Shown in pieces: positions 53,785-64,000 of a DNA stretch of 64,000 nucleotides. Numbering within the stretch: position 1 is the stretch's first letter; each line of letters begins with the position of its first letter. A program made the translations under genes and the position numbers. Under the pieces are notes generated by a model, which saw only the letters and a list, made by a program, of their open reading frames with translations, ran no database searches and had not been told where the DNA came from. Source of the stretch: Citrus sinensis (lineage: Eukaryota > Streptophyta > Magnoliopsida > Sapindales > Rutaceae); contig NC_068560.1 in NCBI RefSeq assembly GCF_022201045.2, positions 6,294,001 to 6,358,000 on the forward strand, written 5' to 3'.

Positions 53785-54683
53785 TTTTTTTTGCTGCGTT
53801 TACTTTTTAGATTGGAGTGAGAATCCTGAGGAGTGGGAATCCTTGGATTAGGAGTGTGGAGTGGGAGTGGGAGTAGGGTGTTTACTTAGGCTAAATAAAA
53901 GTATGGATTGTCAATCAGAATCCTAATTATTTGTTTACTTTGTCTTGGATTGGGAGTAAATTGTTTTAAATTACAATTTTATCCTTATGTACAAAATTAT
54001 AATTTGTAATTAAAAAATTAATAAAAAATATATTTGGAAAATAAAATAAATATTTTATTATATTTATAAATTAATAATAATTACTAATATTCTTAAATAT
54101 GTAAATCATAATGTTTTATTAATTTTAATTTAAATTATGTGAATAAAAATTATTAATAATAGCAACACAAATGAAATATTATTATTGATAATATAGTACA
54201 AAATTAATATTTTTTTAGAATAAAAGATTTGTTATTATTAATTAAATAAATAATTAATATTTATTAAAATTAATGTTTAATATTATTAATTTAAATATAA
54301 TATTTATTTATTTTTATTTTATTAAATTTAATAAAATAAATATGATATAATTATTATTTTTAATAAATATGATATTATTTATTTTATTAAATATGATATT
54401 ATTTATTTTATTAAATATGATATTATTTTATTTTATTAAATATGATATTATTTATTTTATTAAATATTATTTATTTATTTATTTTTATAAGGATAAAATG
54501 GGAAGAGGGGGGAGTGGATTCCCACTCCCACCTCCCACCATGGGAGTGGGAATCCCACTCCCCACTCTAAAATTGGGTGGGACCCACGGATTCTCACTCC
54601 CACTCCCCTTTTTTAATGTAAGTAAACACTGGAGTGGGAGGAACCCACACTCCACACTCCCACTCCAGAAAGTAAACAATACC
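53785..54683. mobile_element. ~900-bp non-autonomous element in duplication copy 2
   Basis: Copy 1 reads 'actactcttaattgaaaaatg' (35185-35206) without a break. In copy 2 the same junction is split at 'actactctt/ttaattgaaa' by ~900 bases. The ends are imperfectly inverted: 'gctgcgtttactttttagattggagtg' opens it (about 53793-53819) and 'cactccagaaagtaaacaatacc' closes it. Subterminal 'ggagtgggag/ctcccactcc' stretches also face each other. The core is nearly pure A/T with repeated 'attaaatatgatattatttatt'. The target duplication may be TTA, which suggests PIF/Harbinger; this is uncertain. Confidence 0.7.
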
Positions 54684-55192
54684 TTAATTGAAAAATGATT
54701 GATGACATATCCATAGCTATTTGTTTACTTCATTTTTATGATAATGTAATTGTAGAAGAATTACTCATCTTCGTATTTTACATATGCTTAAAATTAAATA
54801 AAATTCTCTATAAATTATTATATCTCTTATTTATTTTATTTCTTTCTCTTGTTATATTGCTAGGCTCCAAGTTGAAAACTAATTTAACAAAATTTTTATT
54901 TCTTAATAATTTTTTTTTTAACTTCTTTTCAATAATTATGGAATTAAATTTCTAACCGTTTTGTTAGCGGTTTGGAGAAACCCGAAATGGAAAAATCCCT
55001 TGAACCGTCCGGTCCAATTCCATCACACCGAACCGACGTCGTTCCATCAACACGCCCACAAACCGAATTGCACTTCAAAGGTTCAACAGCTTTGTTCCCC
55101 CAATCTCACTCTTTCTTCGAAACGGCTACTTTGTTTCAATTCAATAAAACAATCAACAAATCAAGCCAATAATTTATGCAAATAAAGAACAA

Positions 55193-58100
55193 ATGGAGAC
55201 TCATTTCACTCACAGTTACTTCGAAAGACGACCAATTGTCAAATCCAAGACTCCGGCTGTTAAATGGTTCAGAGAATGGTAATTTTGGCCAAATTAGCCA
55301 ATTCCCTTTTCTTAATTCTTTCAAGTTTCCTATTTTTTAATTCAAGTTTCAATTTTTATTTTTTCAATGCGAAGCAATTTTCTTATTTTCTTATTTATTT
55401 ATTATTATTATTTTCCTTGAAGGGTGCCCCAAGATATTGCGGCTACTGGTGGGAAGTGCCAGATTTTGAGGTGGGTAAATGCTAAGTGATTTTTATACAT
55501 TCTTATGCTAACAAAAAACATTTTGGTTGAATTTAAATTTAAATTTTAAATTTTTTTGGTTTTTTTATATGTTGTTATTTGTTAATAACTGTTGTTTGAT
55601 TCAACTTGTATGAAAGTTAAATAAGTTAGTGTGTGGTGAAGAAATAAATGAAAACTAAGTTGAAGAAACAAATGGAAACTAAGTTGAACAGCATTTAGAG
55701 TACCTAATTTAAATGCTTCTTCTTCTTTGCTTTGAATGGGAAATTCTGAGAATTTTGTATGTTTGCAAATTTTGTTGCAATTAGAACTTATTGGGCTATG
55801 GTCACAAAGTCTCCATAGGCTATTCTAGTCCAAAGAGGTGGAATTGGGATTTCTTTTGTTATTTTCATTTTTTTGGGTGCTTAAGGAATTCGATATCTTT
55901 GAGGATCAGTTTGTTGTGAATTGGATGAGATTAATATTCAAGATTATGAATGGAGAAGATGATACAATTTGTCCTTTTAAACATGCCATTAGAACATTAG
56001 TTTTTTTTTAAAAAATAAATAAAGTGTATTTTTTCATTTTATTTGGAAGTTTAAATGATTGTAGGGTTTTCCATATTTTTGCTTTGCTGCTTTTGTGTGA
56101 ATACCATGTAACTCTATGAGCAACATTGTTTTAAGGTAGCATGCTGTATTTGATGAGTATATCTTGCTAGCTAGTGGTTATCAGTTCTTTCTGTTATCTG
56201 TTGTTAAGCTTTCACACTATTTTGTCGGTTGTAGATTCTCATTTGCATTTTTGTTTCTTTCTGTGAGTAGTGCACTACATCTGATGTGCTAATGGTCTTT
56301 CAACTTGCTTTTGATTCAATAATGGAAGCTTTGGCATTTAAATTTCCATAGTTTCCATTAGATTCAGGGGAGCCATGTCAGAGTTTTGTAAGAGGAGAAA
56401 TCTTTAGATGGCTTTGTGTCAAAATTTACTTTTAAGGAATTCTCATGTTCATTTATTCCCAACATTTTATGTCCTCCGTCCGTTTGTGTTCAGAGAAAAC
56501 GTTGAAGGCCTTAAAGGAGAAGGCAAAAGAGCCAGAGGCACCAGAGCCGGAGCCAGAACCTACCACTGAAGTTCTATTTCTATGCAGCTATGAAGGCTGT
56601 GGGAAGACATTTATCGATGCTGCCTCTTTGAGAAAGCATGCTCACATTCATGGAGAGAGACAATATCAGTGTCACTATGAAGGATGTGGAAAGGTAAGAC
56701 ATGACGCATTTAATGTAGTTTTTAATATTTCATTCATGATTTCTTTAGACTGCTTAAAATCATGAGATTCATCATACTTCTTGAGGTTTAAAATATGATA
56801 ATAGTTTAAAAAAGAAAAGGAAACTATTATATGTATGCGTAGAGACAAGCTGTTGTGTCTGATCTTGGACATACTATCCAACATGGCCTCTCTAAAAATT
56901 GTGGGATGTTGGATTAAACAAAGTGAGGAATTTGGGTTTGTGGCCGAGGCCGGGAGTGTTTCTGAGTTGTAAAAATTTGGGGAACTTCATGTGTATGAAA
57001 GCAATTTGCATCGATGATTTGAGTGGGGAAGCAAAGGTACTATTGAGAATCAGGTGCTATCACCAAACATTTTTTCTTTTGGTGGGTCTTTTTGTGCGGC
57101 TAGTTCAAACCCTCTGGTTAAATAAGATCTGTCAGTCTGGTTTGGGACTGAAGGTGGTCCAGCCTTGTTCATGTACAGTCTTTTGTAAACAATCCTCAAA
57201 TTGTTTTCTTGGTATATTTATGTTATGTTAAAGGCTAAGCCTCATCACTTTTTTTATTTCTCTTTTTCTTGAATTTTTTTTTTAATTGATGTCGTTCTTT
57301 CAGGCATATAAAAAATGGTTTTTGAAGTAATTTTGTACTTTTTGATGCAGAAATTTTTGGATAGTTCGAAGTTAAAAGACACTTTCTTATTCATACTGGA
57401 GAAAGAGATTACGTATGTCCTCATGAAGGCTGTGGTAAGGTGAAGAATCTATCCATCCTAAAGCATTTTGTCAAAACTTTGCCGAGGCTACCTTATCTTT
57501 TTCTTTTTTCTTATTGCTGACATTATCATAAGATATGAGAAATATTATACATTTGTTTTCTGCCTGAAACATTTCTATTTGATGATTGATTCCATTGTCT
57601 TATGGTCCCTTGCCCACAATTTTAAAATTTTAGGTCATTTGGTAAATAATATTAATACCTTGGATGTTTAATAATATTTTGAAAAGAGAAGTACAGTTTG
57701 TTGTACCCTGTGATTGCTGAGGACATCATGGGTTTTAGTAAGCAAGATTCTGTGAGACGCTTTGATTGCCATACAATATTAAGTGTCATGTATCCAATCC
57801 AGGGGGACCCAATGATGTTGAAGTCTCAGGCTGGCACGTGGAGGATCATGGAGTTCAGTCTTGAGAATTGCCACTATGCAAAAGCCACTTAGGGGTATTA
57901 GTGTATTTGGAATCCCCCTATAACCTTGTTTTATTTGGACCGACTCTCTGTGAAGACCTCTCCCATTATTATTGAGAATGAATGTTCGGTACTTAATATC
58001 AGGGTTGGTTGTATTGTAACTTGGATGGATCAAATATGAGAGACTCATGTTTTTTCATCATCTTGTAAAGGGCATAGTGCTAATCTTACCTTGAGGTTGC

Positions 58101-59513
58101 CGTTTTGGCTTAAGATGTTACTTTATTGTACATTTCTGTATGTACACGCACTTGTACTTGTACCCAGCATTTGTGGTGTTCCTAATTACAAATATGAAAT
58201 ATGCAGGCGTTCTCTTTGGACTTCAACCTGAGATCACACATGAAAACACATTCACAAGAAAATTATCACATCTGCCCATACCCAGATTGTGGAAAGAGAT
58301 ATGCTCATGAGTACAAGTTAAAGAATCATATTGCATCTCACCACGAAAAGGTTGGTGCTATTTCCTTGCTGTTACTATTTTGCAGTACCAACGCCTTTTT
58401 AGTATTTTTCTTTGCTATTTTAGATATTTTTCCTGCTTTTTTTGTTGCATTTTAAGTTAATTCCTTTCATAGAACATATCTTATATAGTTTATGACGTGT
58501 AAAGCAACATGACTTCGGTTTCATCTCAGATTATATTAGTCATCTGTCAAAAGGAATTTTACTTATTTCTTTTCTAAAGATATCCTTCAAGTCTGTTAAC
58601 AATGGCAACATATGAATGTTTGTGTTCTAGTGGAATTGTATTCATTTCACCTTTAGTATGGTCATAGTACAAATGGTTATTATTATCACTGAAAGATGTA
58701 GTACAGAAACCATCTGCTATTTTTCTTAAAACTCTTAAGATCATCCCATGTGTCGCTGGTTGACTTCACTGTAGATCTAGAATGGTTATCATAATTATGT
58801 TCTTTTTATTTTTTTAATTTTATTTGATATACATAGGACATCAAAATACCATTCTGCCAACATGAATTTCAGAAATTGATTGCCATGAAGCAAAGATCGT
58901 CTGTATATATTTTTTCTCTCAAAACTCGTATATCATATCTGATTCTTAGTTTCGAGATTTGATTTCTCAGAATGCTGCAGTGGAGGTGCCCAGATACGCT
59001 ACTCCTCCCGAGAGGATAACAAAAACTCCCAAGCCACCTGCTGGGGTTTATGGTTCTGCATCATCTGAACGTCCTTATGCATGTCCTTATGAAGGGTGTG
59101 AAAAGGCATATATCCATGAATACAAGCTTAAACTCCATCTGAAGCGGGAGCATCCTGGCCATATGTCTGATGAAAATGCCGAGAATGCCACAACTAATGC
59201 TAATAATGAGATGGATGAAGGCAGTGACCAAGATGCCTATGCTGGAAAACGTGTTAATGGTAAAAGTCAAAAACAAAGCCGGGCGAAGCCAAACTTGAAG
59301 ATGCCTCCTGCAAAAGTAACGCAACGCAAAAGCTCAACTCCATCTCCTGCCACCTTGAATGTAGTGAGAAAGCAACAATGGACTCCTAAAGAAGAAGTTT
59401 ACGAGGAAGAAGATAGTGAAGAAACTGAGGAAGATCGTGACAATGTTGAGGATGGATTTAGGTACGGGGAAAATAATGAAGATGATGATGAGGAGACTGA
59501 GTACGAAGACTGA
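55193..59513 (+). pseudogene. YIN YANG 1-like gene, second copy, broken
   Basis: The exons correspond one-to-one with the intact gene at 35709-40027: 55193-55278, 55423-55481, 56494-56693, 57351-57439, 58207-58350 and 58971-59513. Two lesions are visible. The intron 2 donor changed from GTAAGT to CTAAGT (C at 55482). Exon 4 is 89 instead of 90 bases because one base is lost near 57373-57374 (gttgaaaag became gttaaaag), which shifts frame inside the second zinc finger. Exons 1, 2, 3, 5 and 6 are otherwise nearly identical to copy 1, so decay is recent. Transcripts could still be made and could affect copy 1, but a full five-finger protein is not expected. Confidence 0.88.
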
Positions 59514-60589
59514 AGCATATAAAAATGTTTCCTTCACCCTTCTGATAAGGGCACCTTGTATGTATCTAACCCTTACAAACAGGTTCTCTGTCATCTTTTA
59601 TCTGCTTGCTTTCAGCATCTTTTTTTCTCTCATTGCAGCATATAAATAAAGTTAAAAATTTTTAATTTTAAAATATTGGTGATTCGCTAAAGAATTTCAT
59701 ATGACGAATTTGTGAATTTTTCATCTTGGGATAAACACAAAGCTGATGCAATCAACTCATCATGCCAAAATTTATGCACCTGAGCCGCATAAGAGACTTG
59801 ACTGGTAAGCTTGACAAAATTTCAATCGTTATATCATCAGAACATAAATGATTTGAAAGAGAGGGGAGACCACAACATGAATAAGTTAATTAGTTAGTGT
59901 CATAAAGAGGGAATTGGATTCATTAATTGTTGACTTTTGTGCTGGCTCTAACAAAGCTTTGATCATAAATTGGCAATCCATTTGGAAATAACATCAATCA
60001 CCCACTTGTAATTTCCCAGGCATGTAGAGCGTAAACCATTTTACCAGGCAATGCATGTAGAACTTAAATCTAAGATATGCCATGAAAATTGGAAAAATTA
60101 GGATAATTTATCTTCTCTCTTTTTAATATTCCTTTATTTGAAAAAAAAAATTGGATAGGGATAGAAATTTCACCCACTACACACTAATCCTTGATCCCAA
60201 ATCTACTTGTATTAATGTCTATAATTGATTTCTTCTGTGTAATACTAATCGATAGGGCCTCATTGGTAAGTGCTACAAGATCTCGTGCATTGGAACCCAT
60301 GGTTATGGACCCGAATCCATTAGTATGGAACATTTTCTTTTCCAAGTGAAATCCCCTAGTATATGAAAGAGTGAAAAAGTGCTTTCGTTGTTATGGAATA
60401 AGAAGTCTTCGTAGCTTAATGCATGTATTTAATGTATTCGGGACTATTAGAACTTATTACTCAAACTTAAGTTATTGTAATTGCAATAAATATTCATGGC
60501 TGGTTGAGCTACACCCAAGAGGCTCTTTATCCTCTCATTATATTGTCATTAGACTCTCTTTGTAAATAAAAACATCATCCGGATCGGTA

Positions 60590-61440
60590 ATTTAGAGATC
60601 CCTAATTTCTTATGTATGAATTCAACATATATAGATTTTTAAATAAATGCGCCATTCTTCCACAATCCATAATGTCTAGGAATACTGAAGAAAGGTCCAA
60701 TACTAAATAGCGATCCATTTGACGATCACATATTTCTTCAACTATTTCTTCTGGATGTGTACACTTGATCATTCGACAGCTTACCGTACTTTCTCATCCC
60801 ACGAGTCATCATTCGACAGCTTACCGTACTTTCTCATCCCACGAGTCTTGTACCAATAATCAACTTAAAAGAACCACTCGGCTCAGCCTGAGTGGCCAGG
60901 GCTGCTGCCCTCCAACTTGGAGGACAGTAGTTCGAACCCCAACAAAAGCATTGTGGGGGTATTTCTTTCCTCAATTAATTGAGTGAAGGCAGTCTTCTCC
61001 CTTACCCATGAGTGAGGAGTAGACATCCCTTGAATATTTGTGAGGGTTAAAATCTGGGCAGAGCTCCATTAACATTGATGTAAGTTGGTCTTAGTAATAG
61101 TCTGATTTGTAAATATCAATTATAGTCTCATGTAATGAGTTGTAATCTGAGCAATAGTCTCATGTAATAAAAAAAAATAATCAACTTAAAAGTCATTGTA
61201 TAATATGCAAAATAAACCATCATATTAGTCCACGAAATTGTCAAAACGTCTTATAATTTGGCTTTCAATATCTTCATATGATAAATTAACTTGTAAGCGT
61301 TTCATCCTGGAATAAATATGAAGCTGATGCAATAATTTCCTTACCAAATTCCACAGAATCAACGAATGCATTAATAAAAAGACGAGTTTCAGCATTGTTG
61401 TTCTGGAGATGTGAGATTCGAATCCCCGCAAATGAGTAGC
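60590..61440 (-). pseudogene. SLF/F-box pseudogene fragments, second copy
   Basis: This is the counterpart of 41040-41540. The minus-strand NLSYEDIESQII piece lies at 61431-61225 and the DRQVDRYLVLD-equivalent near 60590-60760. It is further disrupted by a 40-base tandem duplication (about 60770-60849) and a SINE (60872-61175). Confidence 0.65.
60872..61175 (+). mobile_element. tRNA-derived SINE with a 17-bp target-site duplication
   Basis: It starts in a tRNA-like head: an A-box-like 'ggctcagcctgagtggcc' and a B-box-like 'agttcgaacccc' about 40 bases later (near 60930). It ends in 'catgtaataaaaaaa'. It is flanked by perfect copies of 'aataatcaacttaaaag' (60855-60871 and 61176-61192). Copy 1 has this 17-mer once, at about 41271-41287, in otherwise matching sequence, which defines the empty site. 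Confidence 0.92.
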
Positions 61441-61754
61441 CTGGGAATTGGATTGCCGTTACCTAAATTAACCCAAAAAAAAAGCTTAATTTATTCTTAT
61501 TTGAATTCTTTTTCTATCAATTTAAATCACATAAGTAGATATTTTGACCGAGTGTTTTTCAATTAATATGATTTGGTTGGCTATTCGAGTTCGATTATAG
61601 GAGAGGTAAGGAGCTAAAATTTTAATTTGAACTCAGCTACCCCTCTATCTTTTTAAAAGTACAAAAATAAATTTAACAATCGTTTAAATTTACATAATTT
61701 AATTATCTTTTGTTTCTTTGCCGTATCAGCTGCTTAAGCAAGCATAAGTGCAGG

Positions 61755-62200
61755 TGGTCAACAGTGAACAGTAACACGGTTTGCACACGGCGAATAGTAA
61801 CACGGTTTGAACAGTAACGGTTTGAATAGTAATAGTTTGAACAATAATGTAGTTTAAACAGTAACACAATTTAAACAGTGTTATACGTTTGGTTATAAAT
61901 AGAGAGGAGAGGTTAGAGCTTGAATCATCCCAATTTTGAGAGAAATTGCAAGTGAAGCAATTTGAGAGTTTTGAGAAAGCTTTTACTTGAGTGTCAGGAG
62001 GATTCAATTAGGTGTATTGAGATTGTGGGTATTGAGAGTTTTTTTCCACTTTCGTAAAATTCCATTATTAGTCAAATTATCTTCCGGTCTTTGTCCGTGG
62101 ATATAGGGATTACGCCGAACCACATAAATTATTGTGTCATTTTCTTTGCATTTGTTTACATAACATTTATATTTCTCTAGAAATTAGAGTCTCCGTAATA
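61755..62200 (+). repeat. LTR-like segment with minisatellite, copy 2
   Basis: Counterpart of 41840-42270: degenerate 'gaacagtaac' repeats at 61765-61880, TATA-like 'ggttataaatag' at about 61892-61903, and 'tccgtggatatagg...ccgaaccacataaatt' at 62092-62128. The minisatellite part shows more differences between copies than its flanks. Confidence 0.5.
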
Positions 62201-62403
62201 TTGGTAATTGCTCAACCCTGCACTTCTGCAACAAGTCAAACATTCATAGAAATAAAATATTAAATTAAAATGAGGGAAAAAAAAATTACAGTGATTTATT
62301 CTTGTTATTTCATCATCCATCCAACCGTGGACAACTCAAGGACTCGGCAACAAAGCTGTTGTATTACCTACGGTCTACCCAAGAAGAAAGCCCTCGTTTA
62401 GCG

Positions 62404-62689
62404 AATGAGACTATTTAATCCACCAAATTAAGTAGTCTTCAAACTTAATTTCTCAAGAGGGGGAAAAAAAACCTATTAGTCAAGCGGGGATCAAGGATCC
62501 TCATCCCACCCTGAATTAATTATGATGGGATACGTACGAGGACGCCGATTCTGGACACCTCGCATGTCTTTCACCTCTTCCTCGTATTCTCCATAATTTA
62601 CTTGATTGAAAGTTTTAAATTTCCATTTCGATTGGCTTTTCAGTCTCGTTAGGACATATTGTTCGATCCAGCAATGCTACGGAACCTAC
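62404..62689. other. Short spacer unique to copy 2
   Basis: Sequence after the end of the duplicated block, with no counterpart downstream of 42480. No gene is seen. Confidence 0.35.
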
Positions 62690-63495
62690 TCAATATTTTG
62701 ATCGCACCGATACGTGGTTGATCGTGATCCGGCCTGTTCCCTCGCATTGCAACAAAATTAAACTTGTAGCGTCAGAATCAACGCATAGAATGACCTCCAT
62801 TAGCAGATAATCATTCAAGCATTTAAGAATTGGCCTAGTGCCGTCTCTGGCATTTAAGAATCAACGCATACTTGAATCGATGAACATGACACAATAGTGA
62901 TAAAACAACTGTAAAATAATAATATGGTGTAATAATGTTAAGTAAGAAATTAGGAATTTTTTTTTCTTGAACAACACTATAACGGAACAGGATCTTCTTT
63001 TGATTTGAGCATTACTGAGCTTTTAATAATCTTTTGTCATATGTCTTTTAGTAGTAATATATGGGTAACATTTAACTTCTTTTACTTTTTTATTTATTAA
63101 CAAACAATCAATAATTGATTTATTTGCTCAGGACATGATCAGATCAGGAGAGAATCCTGATCCCACTATAACACCCTACATTTTCACAATCATTTTGTCG
63201 CTGTTTTGTCACTGTTAGGACAATTCTTCATTTTTCCTGGCGTTTATTGCTCAGTATTTTCTTTACTGTGTGATTGTTTCCATCTGAATTATTCCTTTAT
63301 TTCGTAATGCAGCCTATAAGTTCAAAGCTTTAACCAGGGTGATATATGCTTGGAAATATTCCTCGCGTGGTAGGTTATGTTGGCCTCTACCATGTTTTCT
63401 GCCACCTTATGCCTCAAAAAATATGTATTTGACCTTCAACAGAGATTTTGCCAGACCACATCCATTTCGTTAACCAAAGATATATTACTGCTTGG
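62690..63495 (-). pseudogene. S-RNase exon 2 pseudogene, interrupted
   Basis: 63276-63495 matches the first half of S-RNase exon 2 on the minus strand (motifs such as 'aaagctttaaccag.gtgata', 'aatattcctcg', 'tggcctct.ccatg'). 62690-62868 matches its last third ('cacctccattag', 'caagcattta', 'ctagtgccgt.tctgg'). About 400 bases of unrelated AT-rich sequence (62869-63275) split the two. Frames are not preserved. It is more diverged from the 42.9-43.6 kb gene than the 63.86 kb copy is, so it is an older paralogue. Confidence 0.7.
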
Positions 63496-63840
63496 CTAGA
63501 AAAACAAATTAAATAGAGAAAACACAATTATATAATTAGAACTTAATTAGAAGGAAGAAATAATTAACTAATTAATTGTAATATATATGAAAGAAGATAA
63601 ACTAGTAAGTGCTCGTGTCTATGATAAGGTGAGTACCTAAACACATGATAGAATAATTTTATAACTCTTTGTAAATTATGGACTAATAGGATTAAGTGAA
63701 CAGCATCGCCTACTGAATTATTACACACTACAAAAAATATGTTTTAACTTTGGATCCTAAATTTGGTTAAAGTTCGAAAAAAAAAAATTAAACTGTTTGG
63801 TTTAATAATGTAAAGATTATTAATGCTATTAATCTTTAAG
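63496..63840. other. Spacer between S-RNase copies
   Basis: AT-rich; no gene or repeat recognised. Confidence 0.3.
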
Positions 63841-63862
63841 ATCCGAACGACCCAACACATTG

Positions 63863-64000
63863 CTACAGAGCCCAAATAATATCTCCAGGGCAACTGGATA
63901 GTGAACTCGGCCGAGCAATGCACGAAACAAAATTTCTAGCTTTAGCATCAACACATAGTGTCACCTCCATTAGGAGAGACGTGTTCAGGCATTTATAAAG
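63863..64000 (-). CDS. Second S-RNase, 3' end only (continues past the window)
   Basis: The minus-strand frame is open from the window edge to a TAG at 63863-63865. It encodes the last ~45 residues of an S-RNase: YKCLNTSLLMEVTLCVD, NFVSCIARPSSL, then a C and DIIWAL. All four C-terminal cysteines are kept. About nine of 45 residues differ from the 42.9 kb gene, mostly in the last 12 and around VDAKAR. The ~20 bases after the stop are identical to the first gene. Because the upstream part is outside the window, integrity cannot be judged. Confidence 0.7.
   Translation of the reverse strand, partial: LYKCLNTSLLMEVTLCVDAKARNFVSCIARPSSLSSCPGDIIWAL

Larger units (their letters stand above)
51380..62403 (+). 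repeat. Segmental duplication, copy 2
   Basis: Direct repeat of 33400-42480 containing the second YY1 gene, SLF remnants and LTR-like segment. It is longer than copy 1 because of insertions at 52858-53481, ~53785-54683 and 60872-61175. A ~90-base indel at ~60066-60155 and a 40-base local duplication (60770-60849) add to this. It ends at 62403, where the sequence departs from copy 1 before the S-RNase-like segments. Confidence 0.9.

Noticed and set aside
54369..54698. 109-residue ORF with MILFILLNM repeats
   Set aside because: A by-product of A/T-rich tandem repeats inside a non-autonomous transposon.

Overview
The window is AT-rich nuclear DNA of a eudicot plant. Evidence: intron-containing genes with GT/AG junctions, an LRR receptor kinase, a plant YIN YANG 1 (YY1) homologue, Copia-type LTRs, MITEs, a SINE and an integrated caulimovirid genome. 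A T2-type S-RNase lies divergently beside two tandem F-box genes of the S-locus F-box (SLF) kind, with broken SLF and S-RNase copies around them. That is the architecture of a gametophytic self-incompatibility (S) locus. Citrus or another Rutaceae is my best guess, but the species is inference.

Layout. (1) 1-10 kb: flank repeats and a minus-strand Xa21/EFR-type LRR receptor kinase broken by two in-frame stops and a frameshift. (2) 10.9-15.0 kb: an antisense LTR-like block, then a six-copy tandem array with a ~540 bp period. A 202 bp Mutator-like MITE sits in its last unit. (3) 16.0-24.0 kb: a genome-length endogenous pararetrovirus, linearised away from its tRNA-Met primer-binding site, with capsid, movement, protease/RT/RNase H and transactivator regions and six visible lesions. 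(4) 24-33 kb: mostly gene-free repeat DNA with a Copia LTR, foldback MITEs and a broken secreted cysteine-rich peptide gene. (5) 33.4-42.5 kb: first copy of a large direct segmental duplication carrying an intact YY1 gene and SLF remnants. (6) 42.8-49.7 kb: S-RNase (minus), SLF1 and SLF2 (plus; each inside a ~2.2 kb tandem unit) and an inverted SLF pseudogene. (7) 49.7-51.4 kb: retroelement-like DNA. (8) 51.4-62.4 kb: second copy of the segmental duplication. Its YY1 is a pseudogene, and it carries three transposon insertions whose empty sites survive in copy 1. (9) 62.7-64.0 kb: an S-RNase pseudogene and the in-frame 3' end of a second S-RNase running off the window.

How it fits together: in S-RNase systems the secreted RNase is the pistil determinant, and the SLF proteins act in pollen as substrate receptors of SCF ubiquitin ligases that detoxify non-self RNases. 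The S-RNase here lacks a cysteine pair normally conserved in the family, so its activity is an open question. The duplicated neighbourhood and the second RNase suggest that the locus grew by block duplication, followed by decay and transposon invasion of one copy.
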